64,000 bases of DNA from Nereocystis luetkeana (GCA_031213475.1 JARUPZ010000003.1:9498266-9562265), one strand, 5' to 3'; positions 10,806 through 21,570 are shown, numbered from the stretch's first letter. Numbers and translations are program-made. Notes: generated from the sequence alone by a model not told the origin.

Positions 10806-10903
10806 TTAACCCTGTCAGAACTGCAGTCCCGTTTTGGGTTTAATCCGGTGAAATTCCAAGTAGTTTGTCCCCAAAACGGGACTCCGGCACTAAAAGGGTT
10901 AAT
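10806..10903. repeat. Family B hairpin element, clean TTAA borders
   Basis: Starts TTAACCCTGTCAGAACTGCA and ends CACTAAAAGGGTTAA. A TTAA at each edge plus CCC/GGG termini recalls piggyBac-type ends; that link is inference, since no transposase is visible. Confidence 0.9.
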
Positions 10904-11260
10904 TTAATAGCCATGGGGATAGTTCGTCGGGTAGCACTTACATTTTTCTCAGATATCAGTTTTGGGGTGTCACTGGAATGTAATGTAGAGCGGCTCCTTG
11001 ACGTCACGCGAGGACATTCAGAAAATAATATGGTGCACCTCTTCCACTACAGGAGTAGTGATGGTCAAGCAGTAGTAGCTCAGTAGTTTAGTAGTATTAG
11101 TATAGTGGCAGCACTCATAAACATCCCCGGAAATGAAAAAAACAAAAAAAGGAAAAACTTGATATTGATAGTATATGATGTAGCCAATACGTGGAAGGAA
11201 CGAAGGGAATTTGACATATCTGGTACCAGGTATTTATTTACCAGATATAGCCACTCTTAA

Positions 11261-11379
11261 TATTACGGGGGACCATAGTTAACAGGACCTATGGTATACA
11301 TAAAAACCTGGTACCTGGTATATGTTTAACCATTTTTACTAACAATATTTGGTCCTGTTAACTATGGCCCCCCATAATA
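11261..11379. mobile_element. MITE family A copy (TTAACAGG arm type)
   Basis: Arms GTTAACAGGACC and GGTCCTGTTAAC match each other but differ from other subtypes. It carries a 10 bp CCAGGTA-type insertion between ATATA and GGTTTTT (minus reading) that plain copies lack. Right end mutated to CCATAATA. Confidence 0.9.
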
Positions 11380-11430
11380 GGACGAACTGGTAACTCATAC
11401 TGGTAGTAGCCAATGGGACGCAAGTCAGCC

Positions 11431-11781
11431 GGTAGCCCCGGTGGTTCAAGTGGTTGTCCTCGCATTCTACTTGTTTGAGTCCTGGGTTCGAACCCCAGGT
11501 GGGTCGGACTTTGACTTTATTTGCAAAAATAAAAAAGGATTCAATTGTTGAGAGCGCCTTGCAGCGTGGGTAGTCACAATTCGATGCGAGTCGACGAGGG
11601 AAGAAAAGGCTGAAATCTTCTCGCGATAAAAATGAAGGCACGTACCGTAGCGGGAAGGGGGGAGAAGAGCCTGCTATTATGTGACCCCGGATCTGAGTTA
11701 CGAGTGGGAAGGAGAGAGAGAAGAAGATGTGCGAAGATAATGAATGGGATGAGAAGAAAAAAAAGAAAGGAAAAAAAAAGA
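11431..11781 (+). mobile_element. tRNA-derived SINE, near full length
   Basis: The head has a pol III A-box-like TGGTTCAAGTGG and a B box GGTTCGAACCC. The shared body follows (TCGATGCGAGTCGACGAGG, TCTCGCGATAAAAATGAAGG) and then an A-rich tail from about 11751. Same family as 62008-62340. Confidence 0.9.
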
Positions 11782-11872
11782 AGGGAATTTGACTAAATGG
11801 TGCGTGCTGTGCGTGCGTGCTTGCAGGAAGAGCTCTGCAGGATGGAAATGATGTATCGACTAGGAGGAAGGA

Positions 11873-11932
11873 AGGCAGGCAGCAGGCAGCAGGCAGGCAG
11901 GCAGGCAGGGAAGGCAGGCAGGCCTACAGAAG
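11873..11932. repeat. GGCA microsatellite
   Basis: GGCA units with AGCA interruptions; same motif as at 4908-4970. Confidence 0.9.
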
Positions 11933-12040
11933 GGCAAAAACAAAACAAAATGCCCCCGACTAGAGCGACAGAGTAGGCGACAGAAAAACAACCAACCGAG
12001 ATGATACGATGCCCATACCTGGTACTACAGGTACTATTAA

Positions 12041-12143
12041 TATTACGGGGGACCACAGTTAGTAGGACCAAATATTGTTATTAATAGTAAAAATGGTTAA
12101 ATACATACCAGGTACCTGGTACTGGTAGGTTTTAAGGATATTC
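12041..12143 (+). mobile_element. MITE family A, right end missing, with two micro-insertions
   Basis: Begins TATTACGGGGGACCACAG but never reaches the right repeat. Relative to other copies it has an extra TTAATA inside TATTGTTAGTAAAA (12079-12086 reads TATTAATA) and about 20 bp of CCAGGTA/CCTGGTA units between ATA and GGTTTT. A SINE begins about 20 bp further on. Confidence 0.85.
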
Positions 12144-12161
12144 GGTTTATATTGGTATGGC

Positions 12162-12508
12162 ATTTTTTTCTTTTTTTTTCTTCTCATCCCATTCATTATC
12201 TTCGCACATCTTCTTCTCTCTCTCCTTCCCACTCGTAACTCAGATCCGGGGTCACATAGCAGGCTCTTCTACCCCCTTCCCTCTACGGTACGTGCCTTCA
12301 TTTTTATCGCGAGAAGATTTCAGCCTTTTCTTCCCTGGTCGACTCGCATCGAATTGTGCCTACCCACGCTGCAAGGCGCTCTCAACAATTGAGTCCCTTT
12401 TTTTATTTTTGCAAATAAAGTCAATTGTTCGACCCACCTGGGGCTCGAACCCAGGACTCAAACAAGTAGAATTCGAGGTTAACCACTTAAACCACCGGGG
12501 CGACCGGC
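12162..12508 (-). mobile_element. tRNA-derived SINE, minus orientation
   Basis: T-rich end at 12162-12180 (the A tail), body, then the tRNA-like head with B box complement GGCTCGAACCC and the terminal ACCACCGGGGCGACCGG. It abuts the truncated LINE body downstream. Confidence 0.9.
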
Positions 12509-12574
12509 CTTTTGGGTGTCGACATTGGGGTTCTGATTCCCCTATATATCAACACAATACCTGGCGGTGGGTAA

Positions 12575-14311
12575 AATCCTGCAGTAAACTTCGTGGGCAA
12601 CACAACGTTGGTCCTTCACAAAAAGAAGGATCGAACTGACTGCAACAACTATAGAGGGATCTCGCTTGTTGCCCACGCAGGCAAAGTGTTGTTGAAAATC
12701 GTCGCGTCCCGCCTCAGCAACTACTGCGAGACCGAGGAACTACTCCCCGAGGAACAGTGCGGCTTCCGCCCCGCACGATCAACGATTGATATGTTGTTCG
12801 TCGTGCGCCGGCTGCAAGAGCTCGGACGACAGAGGAAAATCCCCTTATACGTGTGCTTCATTGATCTGCAGAAAGCGTACGACTCTGTCGACCGAGAGCT
12901 GTTATGGAAGGTACTCACACGCTTTGGCGTACCAACCAAGATGCTGAGAATTATCCGTAATTTCCACGATGGCATGCGGGCTCGCGTGCGTACTGATGAC
13001 GGCGAGCTCTCGGAATGGTTTGATGTCACGCAGGGGCTGCGGCAAGGCTGTGTACTGTCACCGTTACTGTTCAACGTGTTCTTCGCTGCTGCGTTACACG
13101 TCGTACTAGTACGCTTCAGCCAAGACGAAGCCATTGTAAGGGATTTGGTCCAACTCTGTGAAGCTGGAGTAGTTCGAACAGGGAAGGAGGAGCCATTGGC
13201 GTGCGTGCGAAGGTCTGTATGGGGCATGTTGTACGCCGACGATGCAGGAATTGTCTCGAAGTCGGCTGAAGGGCTCGCAAAAATGATGACAGTCATCGTG
13301 ACTGTCTTCGAAGCAGCAGGCCTCACGGTGTCGGAAAAGAAGACTGAGACAATGGTCCTACAAACACCAGACCGGACAACCCTCGCACCACCGCTCGTCA
13401 TCGAAGCGGCAGGTCAGAGGTATAAGCAGACGACCCAGTTCTTATACCTAGGCGGCGTTATCCACGAAAACGCTGACCTCTCGCTCGAAATCGACCGACG
13501 GATCCGCCTCATGCGAGCATGCTTCAAACGGTTCGGCCCGGAGTTGTATGATAGGACGACCGCCCCCCTTAGCCTTAAAGTCCGAATGCTGAAGGCCGAG
13601 GTGATTGAGACCCTGCTGTACGGGTGTGTGACGTGGACCCTCAGAGCGGAACACTTTGCCAAGCTTCGAACGGCTCACCACCAAGTCCTGTTGCGAGTCA
13701 TTGGCTTCCAGCGCCGACTTCGTACTGACCATGCCACCCTCTCGTACGCGAAGGCCCTCAAGATGACACGTTGCGAGAGCATCGAAACGACCATTCGCAA
13801 ACGGCGGCTCTTCTTTGCGGGGGGCGTGGCACGGCAAAGCAAGGAGCGATTACCCAATCGGGTAATGCTCGGGACGATAGCTGGTGGGGAGAACCCGAGA
13901 CCAGGCGGACAGTGTAAGACTTGGCATAGATGCATAGTCGAAGACCTTAGGGAGTTCCGAGCCACCGAAGGGTCAACGGAAGTTGCCCCCTTGGTGTTTG
14001 GAGTTGAGACCGCGTTGTGGTCCACTGCAGCCAAAAAGGTGGGGAAGTGGTACCGGGGGATCCTTGAAGCAGCCGAACGGTTCATGGTGAGGTGGCACGA
14101 GGCTGAGGCTGAGATGAGTAGACAGCGCCGCGCATCCGCCGTGGATGGTGCCCAAAGGAACGGGGGGGGAGGGGGCAACAGGAGAAGTGGCATAAAGCCC
14201 GACCGAGTGAATGCGGAGAGGGGGGGGAACAGGAGGGGTAGAAGGGAAACGGCGGTAGACGAAAGTAGGAAGGAGATGGCAGACAGGGTAGCAAGGCACC
14301 AAGTCGACTAG
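12575..14311 (+). CDS. Non-LTR retrotransposon reverse transcriptase (LINE family X), 5'-truncated
   Basis: Copies LINE RNA into DNA at a nicked target. Counting from the GTG at 12593, the palm motifs are intact: NNYRGISL at residues 18-25, FIDLQKAYD at 89-97, [10 protein letters not shown] at 148-157 and the catalytic YADD at 214-217. A thumb region and the LYGCVTWTL / [14 protein letters not shown] segment common in LINE C-termini follow, then a basic Gly/Arg tail ending VARHQVD and a TAG. No frameshift or stop interrupts it. The frame opens only at 12575, just before the first conserved motif, so the endonuclease half is missing: the copy is 5'-truncated or was cut when the SINE at 12162-12508 arrived. 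It is unlikely to move by itself. A truncated second family member follows directly (14468-15177). Confidence 0.92.
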   Translation, partial: NPAVNFVGNTTLVLHKKKDRTDCNNYRGISLVAHAGKVLLKIVASRLSNYCETEELLPEEQCGFRPARSTIDMLFVVRRLQELGRQRKIPLYVCFIDLQKAYDSVDRELLWKVLTRFGVPTKMLRIIRNFHDGMRARVRTDDGELSEWFDVTQGLRQGCVLSPLLFNVFFAAALHVVLVRFSQDEAIVRDLVQLCEAGVVRTGKEEPLACVRRSVWGMLYADDAGIVSKSAEGLAKMMTVIVTVFEAAGLTVSEKKTETMVLQTPDRTTLAPPLVIEAAGQRYKQTTQFLYLGGVIHENADLSLEIDRRIRLMRACFKRFGPELYDRTTAPLSLKVRMLKAEVIETLLYGCVTWTLRAEHFAKLRTAHHQVLLRVIGFQRRLRTDHATLSYAKALKMTRCESIETTIRKRRLFFAGGVARQSKERLPNRVMLGTIAGGENPRPGGQCKTWHRCIVEDLREFRATEGSTEVAPLVFGVETALWSTAAKKVGKWYRGILEAAERFMVRWHEAEAEMSRQRRASAVDGAQRNGGGGGNRRSGIKPDRVNAERGGNRRGRRETAVDESRKEMADRVARHQVD

Positions 14312-14467
14312 GAAGTAGAATATGACCATACTACTAGTGCTACCAACTGGTGCAGCTGGCTCGAACGTGGTCTTCCCTTGTCTTCTCTTTTAGTTTTGTT
14401 TTTTTTTCTTTCTTGCGCTGACTCTCCGTGATTTTCATTTCATTTTTTCTCTTCCTCTTCCTTTTCT
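14312..14467 (+). mobile_element. 3' untranslated remainder of the LINE X body
   Basis: T-rich stretch after the stop codon. It ends where homology to the neighbouring copy's tail begins. Confidence 0.55.
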
Positions 14468-15177
14468 GATTGATAAGCCGTACTCAAGGAGCCGTGTGGC
14501 GTGGTTGGAAGACGAACCTGCTCTGCTCGGCTCGTATTGTCTGACGCCAAGGGGCTGGGCATAGTTGACGAACGCAGGGCGGAGACGGCAGTCTGGGTAG
14601 CAAGGTACCAGGCGGATTAGCAGGGAGAACCTGGCTATACTACTCGTACCACAAGCTGCTGCCGCCACCTAGAAGGTGCTTTGGGCTTTGGTCTGCCTGT
14701 TATTTCCCCTTTGTTATTTTTCCTTGTTACTTTCTCCTTGGTTCTTTGTCTTACTCTGTTCACAAGCAGTGGTGTTTTTTGTTATTTCTTCTTTTTTTCC
14801 AGCTCGTTCTTTTTCAAGTGTAGGCCACCTCGCCTGCGGGGGGGGGGGCACGACAGATTGTTTCTCTTAGATTTTGCTTTCATTTTTCTTCTTTTTCTTT
14901 TTCGACTTGTCTACCTTGTTTTTGTTTTCTCTTTGATTGTTTCTTTTCGTTTCACTATTTCATAGATTGCGTATGTCGTGCCTGTCGTATCTAGTATGAT
15001 GACATGGCTTTGCATTGCCCACTGCAGTTCACACTGCACACGTGGCAACGTAGTATCTCTGTGGCGTAGCTTTGTGACCACAGAACTTGTATCTCTTCTA
15101 GGATGGAAGAATCGGCACGGACACTGGTTGTGCTGGATGTCGACGGGTAGAAAGAACGGTTTAATGTGAAGAACACA
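14468..15177 (+). mobile_element. Second LINE family X copy, 5'-truncated
   Basis: 14560-14620 encodes the end of the same ORF (IVDERRAETAVWVARYQAD, stop), homologous to the end of the preceding ORF. It then runs through a T-rich 3' region into GGATGTCGACGGGTAGAAAG and GAACACAC. The same block is found in reverse at 33628-34306, and its last 329 bp at 3820-4159. It shows that family X has at least two diverged subfamilies. Confidence 0.85.
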
Positions 15178-15387
15178 CTAACCGTAGGTATTATCATATA
15201 TACACCAGGTGTACGTCGGACTTTGACAGGTTGATTTCCTTTCTTTGTTTAATTTTCGATGCGTAAACATCGCAGTTGTTGTTCCACCACTTGGATGCAA
15301 AATCAGCCCCGGGTATGAATGCACGAACGTACCCGTTACGGAATACCACTCACTCTTGACGGAAATGTAAGGAGCGTTAGGTATTAC

Positions 15388-15496
15388 TATTACGGGGGGC
15401 CATAGTTAACAGGACCAAATATTGTTAGTAAAAATGGTTAAACATATAGGTTTTTATGTACACCATAGGTCCTGTTAACTAGGGTCCCCCGTAATA
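15388..15496. mobile_element. MITE family A copy (TTAACAGG arm type)
   Basis: TATTACGGGGGGCCATAG to CCCCCGTAATA; arms GTTAACAGG and CCTGTTAAC match. No heptamer insertion: ATATAGGTTTTT is uninterrupted. Confidence 0.92.
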
Positions 15497-15686
15497 GTGA
15501 TATTTGAGGACGCAAACGATGCATACGTTTCCGGCCGGAGTGGAAATTACCTATCAATAGCAAGTAAATACTTCGTACTTGAATACCTGGTAAACAATGC
15601 AGGATACTGGCAAAAGGCGGAAGCTACCCACGGCTACTGATCTACCGCGGGTTGCCGTACCGATTTATTATTACTGAGCATTACAT

Positions 15687-15795
15687 TATTACGGGGGACC
15701 ATAGTAAATAGGACCAAATATTGTCAGTAAAAATAGGTGAAGATATGGGTTTTTGTGTGTGCCGTAGGTCCTATTTACTCTGGTCCCCCGTAATA
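15687..15795. mobile_element. MITE family A copy (AAATAGG arm type)
   Basis: TATTACGGGGGACCATAG to CCCCCGTAATA with arms GTAAATAGGACC and GGTCCTATTTAC. Confidence 0.92.
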
Positions 15796-15849
15796 GTAGC
15801 ATACCAGGTGCCTGGTATCGATTACCCTGGAATATACGTATATCACTCT

Positions 15850-15914
15850 ATCCCGTAATATAAACACCGTTTGGTTTAACAATTAGTGTTAAAACGGTGT
15901 TTATATTATGGGAC
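15850..15914. repeat. Single-copy long hairpin
   Basis: TCCCGTAATATAAACACCG at the left pairs with CGGTGTTTATATTATGGGA at the right, and TTTAAC pairs with GTTAAA inside, leaving a loop of under 10 bp. Not related in sequence to families A or B. Confidence 0.85.
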
Positions 15915-16061
15915 AGATTGGTATAATATGATAGCACTATCAACTCATCAATATTCATGTAAGTAAGTGTCGATTGCCGTGGGTACCCCCGATATAGACC
16001 CCCCCCCCGATATAGACAGGTGCATGGATAATAAGGCGCATTATTCCGGCAACACCGACAT

Positions 16062-16166
16062 TGACCCTTTCAGCACCGCAGTCCCGTTTTGGGAGACAAA
16101 TCACTCAAAAAAAATTTGACCGGTTTGTTCCCCAAACTGGACGTCAGTGAGTCCTAAAAAGGGTCG
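16062..16166. repeat. Family B hairpin element, first of the duplicated pair
   Basis: TTGACCCTTTCAGCACCGCA pairs with a right arm ending GTCCTAAAAAGGGTC. An eight-A run lies at its centre. Confidence 0.8.
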
Positions 16167-16275
16167 AAACGAACAACTGTTTCTTTCTTATCCACAACAG
16201 CAGCAGCAGCAGTGGGGACCATCTACTTCCGGAGCGTCAAATAAAGGATCGCTTAGACTTATTATTATTTCTCTT

Positions 16276-16390
16276 GCCATCCGACAATGTGCAGCATGAT
16301 CCTCAACATGGATCACTCATAACTTTCTCGAAAGAAGAAAACCTCGGAAACAAAAGGAAACCCATGCACCCAAGTCTACCTCCCTTCCGT
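16276..16390 (+). repeat. Repeat D copy, first of the duplicated pair
   Basis: CCATCCGACAATGTGCAGCA, then ACATGGATCACTCATAAC and GGAAACCCATGCACCCAAG. Reverse copies occur at 21952-22085 and 38008-38137. Confidence 0.8.
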
Positions 16391-16403
16391 GCAACACCGA
16401 CAT

Positions 16404-16508
16404 TGACCCTTTCAGCACCGCAGTCCCGTTTTGGGAGACAAATCACTCAAAAAAAATTTGACCGGTTTGTTCCCCAAACTGGACGTCAGTGAGTCCTAAA
16501 AAGGGTCG
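16404..16508. repeat. Family B hairpin element, second of the duplicated pair
   Basis: Same sequence as 16062-16166. Confidence 0.8.
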
Positions 16509-16617
16509 AAACGAACAACTGTTTCTTTCTTATCCACAACAGCAGCAGCAGCAGTGGGGACCATCTACTTCCGGAGCGTCAAATAAAGGATCGCTTAGAC
16601 TTATTATTATTTCTCTT

Positions 16618-16732
16618 GCCATCCGACAATGTGCAGCATGATCCTCAACATGGATCACTCATAACTTTCTCGAAAGAAGAAAACCTCGGAAACAAAAGGA
16701 AACCCATGCACCCAAGTCTACCTCCCTTCCGT
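16618..16732 (+). repeat. Repeat D copy, second of the duplicated pair
   Basis: Same sequence as 16276-16390. Confidence 0.8.
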
Positions 16733-16902
16733 GCCAACTTTTCAGCTGGTCTACTCTATTTGCTGTACTTGCTCCTTCCTACTTAGACTCCGTTTTCATG
16801 TCTAAAACGTTGCTTGTTTTTCCGCCGAGAGCGGCACAGCTTTAGCGCAGGCGGGTCCAGCCGATTTGCCCCTTCTTCTTCTTCTTGCAGTGCTGTGTGC
16901 AC

Positions 16903-17018
16903 TATTACGGGGGGCCCATGTTAAACAGGACCTTCAGGTACACACAAACAGCTCTTATGTTTCGCTATTTTTGCTTTTATAACAAGATTCGGTCCTATTC
17001 GCTATGGTCCCCCGTAAT
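16903..17018. mobile_element. MITE family A copy, diverged
   Basis: TATTACGGGGGGCCCATG to GGTCCCCCGTAAT. The arms no longer match fully: AAACAGGACC against GGTCCTATTC. Confidence 0.8.
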
Positions 17019-17228
17019 CCCATGCACACTCTCTTAGCGTGCCCCCCGCTCCAGAAACTCAAAGTACTCATTTCTGCTGCTGCTGCTGCTGCTGTACGTT
17101 CCAGTATCATGCAGAAAAGGGGGTCTCGTCCGAAGCAGCGGCTGGCAGCTTGCAGACGTTTATGACAAAAACACGACGCATTCTTTTCTTCTCTCAATCC
17201 ATGTGTGCGCAACCAAAATACTCGTGTA

Positions 17229-17262
17229 ATGTAGCCAGCCAGCCAGCCAGCCAGCCAGCCTC
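17229..17262. repeat. AGCC microsatellite
   Basis: Seven or so AGCC units in tandem. Confidence 0.85.
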
Positions 17263-17288
17263 TGACGAATCGTCGGCGAAAGACGCCC

Positions 17289-17394
17289 TTAACCCCTTTA
17301 GTACCGCAGTCCCGATTTGGGGACAAACCAGCCAAATTCCAAGTGATTTGCCCCCAATTGCCCCCAAAACGGGACTGGGGTCCTAAAAGGGTTG
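17289..17394. repeat. Family B hairpin element with small internal duplication
   Basis: TTAACCCCTTTAGTACCGCA to GGTCCTAAAAGGGTT. The right arm holds TTGCCCCCAATTGCCCCCAA, a local doubling of about 10 bp. Confidence 0.88.
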
Positions 17395-17397
17395 AAA

Positions 17398-17428
17398 CAC
17401 CCTTTTCAGACTGCAGGCCCGTTCCATT
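17398..17428. repeat. Half of a family B element
   Basis: ACCCTTTTCAGACTGCAGGC is a left arm that stops where the family A element begins, consistent with disruption by that insertion; the other half is not found beyond it. Confidence 0.55.
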
Positions 17429-17537
17429 GTTACGGGGGGCCGTAGTACATAGGACCTACGGAACACTCCAAAACCTATCGTATTTCCCATATTTTTACTA
17501 ACAATATCATGTCCTATTTACTATGGCCCCTCGTAAT
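17429..17537. mobile_element. MITE family A copy
   Basis: TGTTACGGGGGGCCGTAG to CCCCTCGTAATA with arms ACATAGGACC and GTCCTATTTAC. Confidence 0.82.
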
Positions 17538-18766
17538 AACAGAGGGGGACGAACAAACCGGTCAGCAGTCAGTACTAAAACGTTGTTGAGTATTTCGCCG
17601 CGGGCTGGATTCGTTCGGATCACGCTTGCTCGCTCGCATGTTCGTACGTGTTCGTCGGGGAAAGGCGGGGCATACAGGCCGGTGGGCGGGTGGGAGGGGG
17701 CAGAGATGGAGGAGTAAGTCTGTGGAGGGTGCGCTTTTCTTTTGTGCACGGTGTGTGTACACGCGAGCCCTACAGCTACCCTCTGGACGTGCAGTAGATC
17801 CACGGAGTAGTAGTAGATAGAGCCGATTGCTCGACGGAATAGTGAAGATGGGACCACGGAATGACGGGGAGGGGGGAGGGCGGGGCGTCCGTTTTTTTCT
17901 CCAACGGAAGTATAATTTTCTTGGGGGGAGGGGGGGGTTACCTTTCGCTTTTTCCCTCATTAACCGTAGAGTATCGTAAAAAAATCATAGCTTTCTGAGA
18001 GGGAGGGGGGGGGTGATAGATAGGTACGAGCTGACCCCAACAGGGGTAGCTTCCTAGGGGGGGGGGGAGTACCTTGTACCTTTTATTCGCCCTTTACAAA
18101 AGTCTACATACACGAATCATGTTGAAATACTATACCAGGTATATGCGATACTTTACTTCAATAATTTTCGCTTGGGCCTGACGGCTTGTCGTCTGTAGAG
18201 AGTATATATATATATATATAATTACATATATATTAGATGGATGTATATGCGTGTGTACGTACATATTGTACACAAGGTATGATAATATGATGCACCGAGA
18301 GAACGATGCGACACGACGCAAAGACTGTCCGCCTCAAGAGCTGCGCCCGTCCCGATGTCCAACACCATGGCGGTGGAGGTGGCGGCGGGTTGCGGTGATG
18401 TCGTGCAAAAATCGGTCGGGGCTTTCTTTGGTTTCTCGGGCCTTATTCTATACGCACACGATATAAGAGCGGCTGACTCCGCCGCTAACTACAGCACCAG
18501 CCTATGCCGCCTATAATTCCAGGGTACGAGAGGTACATAACATCGGGTGATAATATCAATACGATTATTAATAGTCAACTCGCTGATTAGTCGGCGTGCT
18601 ATGTACGAACACACAAGACAACTGCCAGAGGCGTTCTGTCCACCCCCCACTGTTTGAACCTCGAATGCCCTCCCAAGGTCTAGTGCGCAATTCAACGGAG
18701 AAAGACACATGGATGAACACGACTGATGCTACACGCATCTCGTACTCTGTACGCACGCATCATGCT
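17538..18766. other. No gene seen
   Basis: G-rich blocks at 17860-17940 and 18000-18070, an AT-rich TATATA run at about 18200-18240, and TATTAATA at 18566-18573. Confidence 0.5.
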
Positions 18767-18862
18767 TGACCCTTTCAGAACTGCCGTCCCCATTTTGGGG
18801 ACAACCCAGTCAAATTTCAAGTACTTTATCCCCAAAACGGGACTGCGGGTCCTAAAACGGTG
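18767..18862. repeat. Family B hairpin element
   Basis: TGACCCTTTCAGAACTGCCG to GCGGGTCCTAAAACGGTGG. The GGGGACAA/TTATCCCC block is present. Confidence 0.85.
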
Positions 18863-19755
18863 GTTGACAATGTAGAGCACGAGTTTCGCATACACTCATC
18901 CTTCAGCTGGCGCCCGGTGAGGACGCCGCGATCGTGGCTCAGGAGGCATTTTTTTTTTTTTCTCAAATATTTTGCCTCCACCCTACATCAGTAGCATGTC
19001 TCGGTATTGTTATTGTTTTTATTTCGTTTTAGTTGTTTCGCTCTCTGTCGTGTTTTTAACGTTCTCGCACTCTCACGAGCGTCCGCGGCTGAAAATCTCG
19101 ACCCCTGACGTAGCCAGTACGCACGTCAGCTGAGAAAGAAAAAAAAGAAGTGCAAAAAAGTTGGAGAAAATAAAAAAGGGAGCAAAGAGCGCTATACACA
19201 CGTAAGAGTATATGTATGCCACACTGTTTGTGTCCCTACTTCATGATAACATTTTGCACCTAGTTGTTCCCCATCAAAAGGCCCCTTGCGTTCAAGGGGT
19301 TGAGAGAGTGGTATTGTTGTATTCCTTAGGTAACGGAGTCCTTCGTATACCGCTCGTAAGGATGCGGGTTATCGCACGCAGGGAGGGGTGCACGCGGCTC
19401 ATTTTAAATCAGCGCTCGTGTTGTCGACGAGAAAGGAGACAGCTCAATTGCCGAGATACCGGACGAGCTGTTTTACGGAAAAAGTCCGGTCCACGGAGTC
19501 ATCCGAAAGTGTTAAAGTTAAACTTCAGCAGCATTTTACCGTCTGTCGAAAGAAGAAACAAAACAAAAAGAGAGAGAGAGAGAGAGTTCTGAGAAACGAT
19601 TGCAACCCGCATCCTCTTGAACTACATTGCAGGACTTTCAATCCTTCTCCCACACTGGCGCTTTCCTTCCTTTTTTTTTGTTTCTTTCCCGATCCCATTT
19701 CTTTATATATCTCGCCCTTCTTTTTTCTCTCTCCCTCCGATTGATATTATACTGA
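18863..19755. other. No gene seen
   Basis: T-rich run near 18950-18965 and a (GA) run at about 19568-19586. The frame at 19212-19592 has no recognisable domain. Confidence 0.5.
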
Positions 19756-19871
19756 TATTACGGGGGACACTAGCAAATAGGACCTAACTGTGTTAGTGGA
19801 AATATGTAAATATATACCTGGTAGGTTTTTGTGTGTATCGTAGGTCGTATTTAATATGGTCCTCCGTAATA
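19756..19871. mobile_element. MITE family A copy with one heptamer insertion
   Basis: TATTACGGGGGACACTAG to CCTCCGTAATA. The interior reads ATATATACCTGGTAGGTTTT where plain copies read ATATAGGTTTT, an exact extra CCTGGTA. Confidence 0.88.
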
Positions 19872-20330
19872 GTCGTAACCCAGATAAACCATGGGGTCGC
19901 TAAAATAGTAGGCTCTCACCCCCCCCCCCCCCCCCCACCCCACTGCGGTTCGGGTTTCAGCTTTTTTTTTTTCCCCTCGCCGACCGGCGTCTTATTACTC
20001 CACTGCTGTTGCACGTAAACCATCTTTACGTAGGTACCAGGCGTGTATCATCCCAGGTTTCGAATAATAAGATAGGTTTGAAAGTATACTCTGAGCCCTC
20101 AACCGGGGTGCACGAGCAGCCCCTATACGTATGAGTAACCAGCTCAACCCCCCCCCCCCCTCTGCACGACTCTGCCCTCTCGCAGCGGGGGGATATAAAA
20201 CTTGGGGGGAGGTCTGAGTACGATGTAGGTTCACGTGTACAGGAGCAGCGCAATATGTAGCCGCAATACGCATATGCTTGTGAACGCCAGTTTTCAAGAA
20301 CTGCGAGTTGGATGAGTGCGAAACGTCGCC

Positions 20331-20394
20331 CCAGCTACTACTACTACTACTACTACTGCTACTGCTACTACTACTACCACTACTGCTACTACTT

Positions 20395-20457
<63 letters not shown>

Positions 20458-20464
20458 TTACTAT

Positions 20465-20526
<62 letters not shown>

Positions 20527-20527
20527 T

Positions 20528-20566
<39 letters not shown>
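20331..20566. repeat. CTA trinucleotide array (~235 bp)
   Basis: Nearly pure CTA with a few TTA, CCA and TGC variants, mostly in the first 70 bp. Poly-Leu, poly-Tyr and poly-Thr frames here are artefacts. Confidence 0.97.
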
Positions 20567-20569
20567 AGT

Positions 20570-21071
20570 GAGTATTCAGTTGGGTACGCTATTATAGTTG
20601 GTAGTTACAGCGGTGCCAACTATCTGACTATCAGTGGTTGGGTTTCCTTGTTTACGGAAGGCTTTCCTGCAAGAGATACACACGGGGTACGACGCATTGG
20701 TCCATGATACCACTTCGCTCGGAGAGGGGGAGAGCAGAGAGCGCCGAAAGGTACTCTGTTCGTAGTGTAGGTCTACCGCGACTCATGGCGCATCAAAAAC
20801 CAGCATTGTCATCTACGGTGTGCGGGTGCGCCGATGCAAACAGGGCCGAAGAAGGGCTGGTGTGTTCCCTATGATAAATAGGATGTACATATCGGACGAA
20901 GTAAATTTTACATGTATGTATGTACATAAACACAAGTACTGTAGTATGCTTAATGAAAGCCAAGCAGCGCCAGACCACTACAATAGTCAACTACTACTGA
21001 AAGTCCGTTCACAGCCCTCGACATGTTTTTTCCTCTGAAAACCTCGAAAGGGTTACAATAATAATACTAGT
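20570..21071. other. No gene seen
   Basis: Unique sequence between the CTA array and a family B element. Confidence 0.5.
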
Positions 21072-21160
21072 ATTTCAAGACTGAAGTCTCGTTCTGGGGA
21101 CAAACCGCTCATGTTCTGAGTAGTTAGTCCCCAGATCGAGACTGCAGTCCACAAGGGTTA
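21072..21160. repeat. Family B hairpin element, diverged
   Basis: AAGACTGAAGTCTCGTTCTG against CCCCAGATCGAGACTGCAGT, ending CAAGGGTTA. Confidence 0.75.
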
Positions 21161-21460
21161 TCTCCACGCTTTACGCCGAGCTGAGCCGAGCCGAGCCGGG
21201 CTTGTCGGTCGGTCCATCGCACAGCGAGCGGTCCGGTCCGGTCCGGGCCGATGCCGTCACGGTTGATATTTCGCACCAGTACTGTTTTCGATTATTGTAC
21301 TATTAATATTACTACGACGAGTACTATTTTGTGATCACAGCGGTTTGTATTCAGTTTTTTTTTGTGTTTTTAACACAACAGGCATTGGATAAACCATAAC
21401 GTGTACCTGGTATGTATATTATGCTTTTCGTACCCACTACGTCTCGGCCTTCCTTACCTC

Positions 21461-21570
21461 TATACGGGGGGCCATAGTAAATAGGACCAAAATTGTTAGT
21501 AACACTAGCGAAGTACATATATTTTTGTATGTACTGTAGGTCCCCTATTTAATATGGTCCCCCGGTAATA
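21461..21570. mobile_element. MITE family A copy (AAATAGG arm type)
   Basis: TATACGGGGGGCCATAGT to GGTCCCCCGGTAATA; AAATAGG and CCTATTT arms. Confidence 0.85.

Larger units (their letters stand above)
16050..16733. repeat. 342 bp tandem duplication, copies apparently identical
   Basis: Unit 16050-16391 repeats at 16392-16733 with no difference that I can see. Each unit holds one family B element, a CAG run and one repeat D. It is either very recent or an assembly artefact. Confidence 0.92.

Noticed and set aside
12721-13401. 226-codon frame antisense to the reverse transcriptase
   Set aside because: A shadow of the GC-rich RT frame; no domain of its own.
20308-20707. Long poly-Leu, poly-Tyr and poly-Thr open frames
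   Set aside because: They are three readings of the CTA repeat; none has a non-repetitive coding part.
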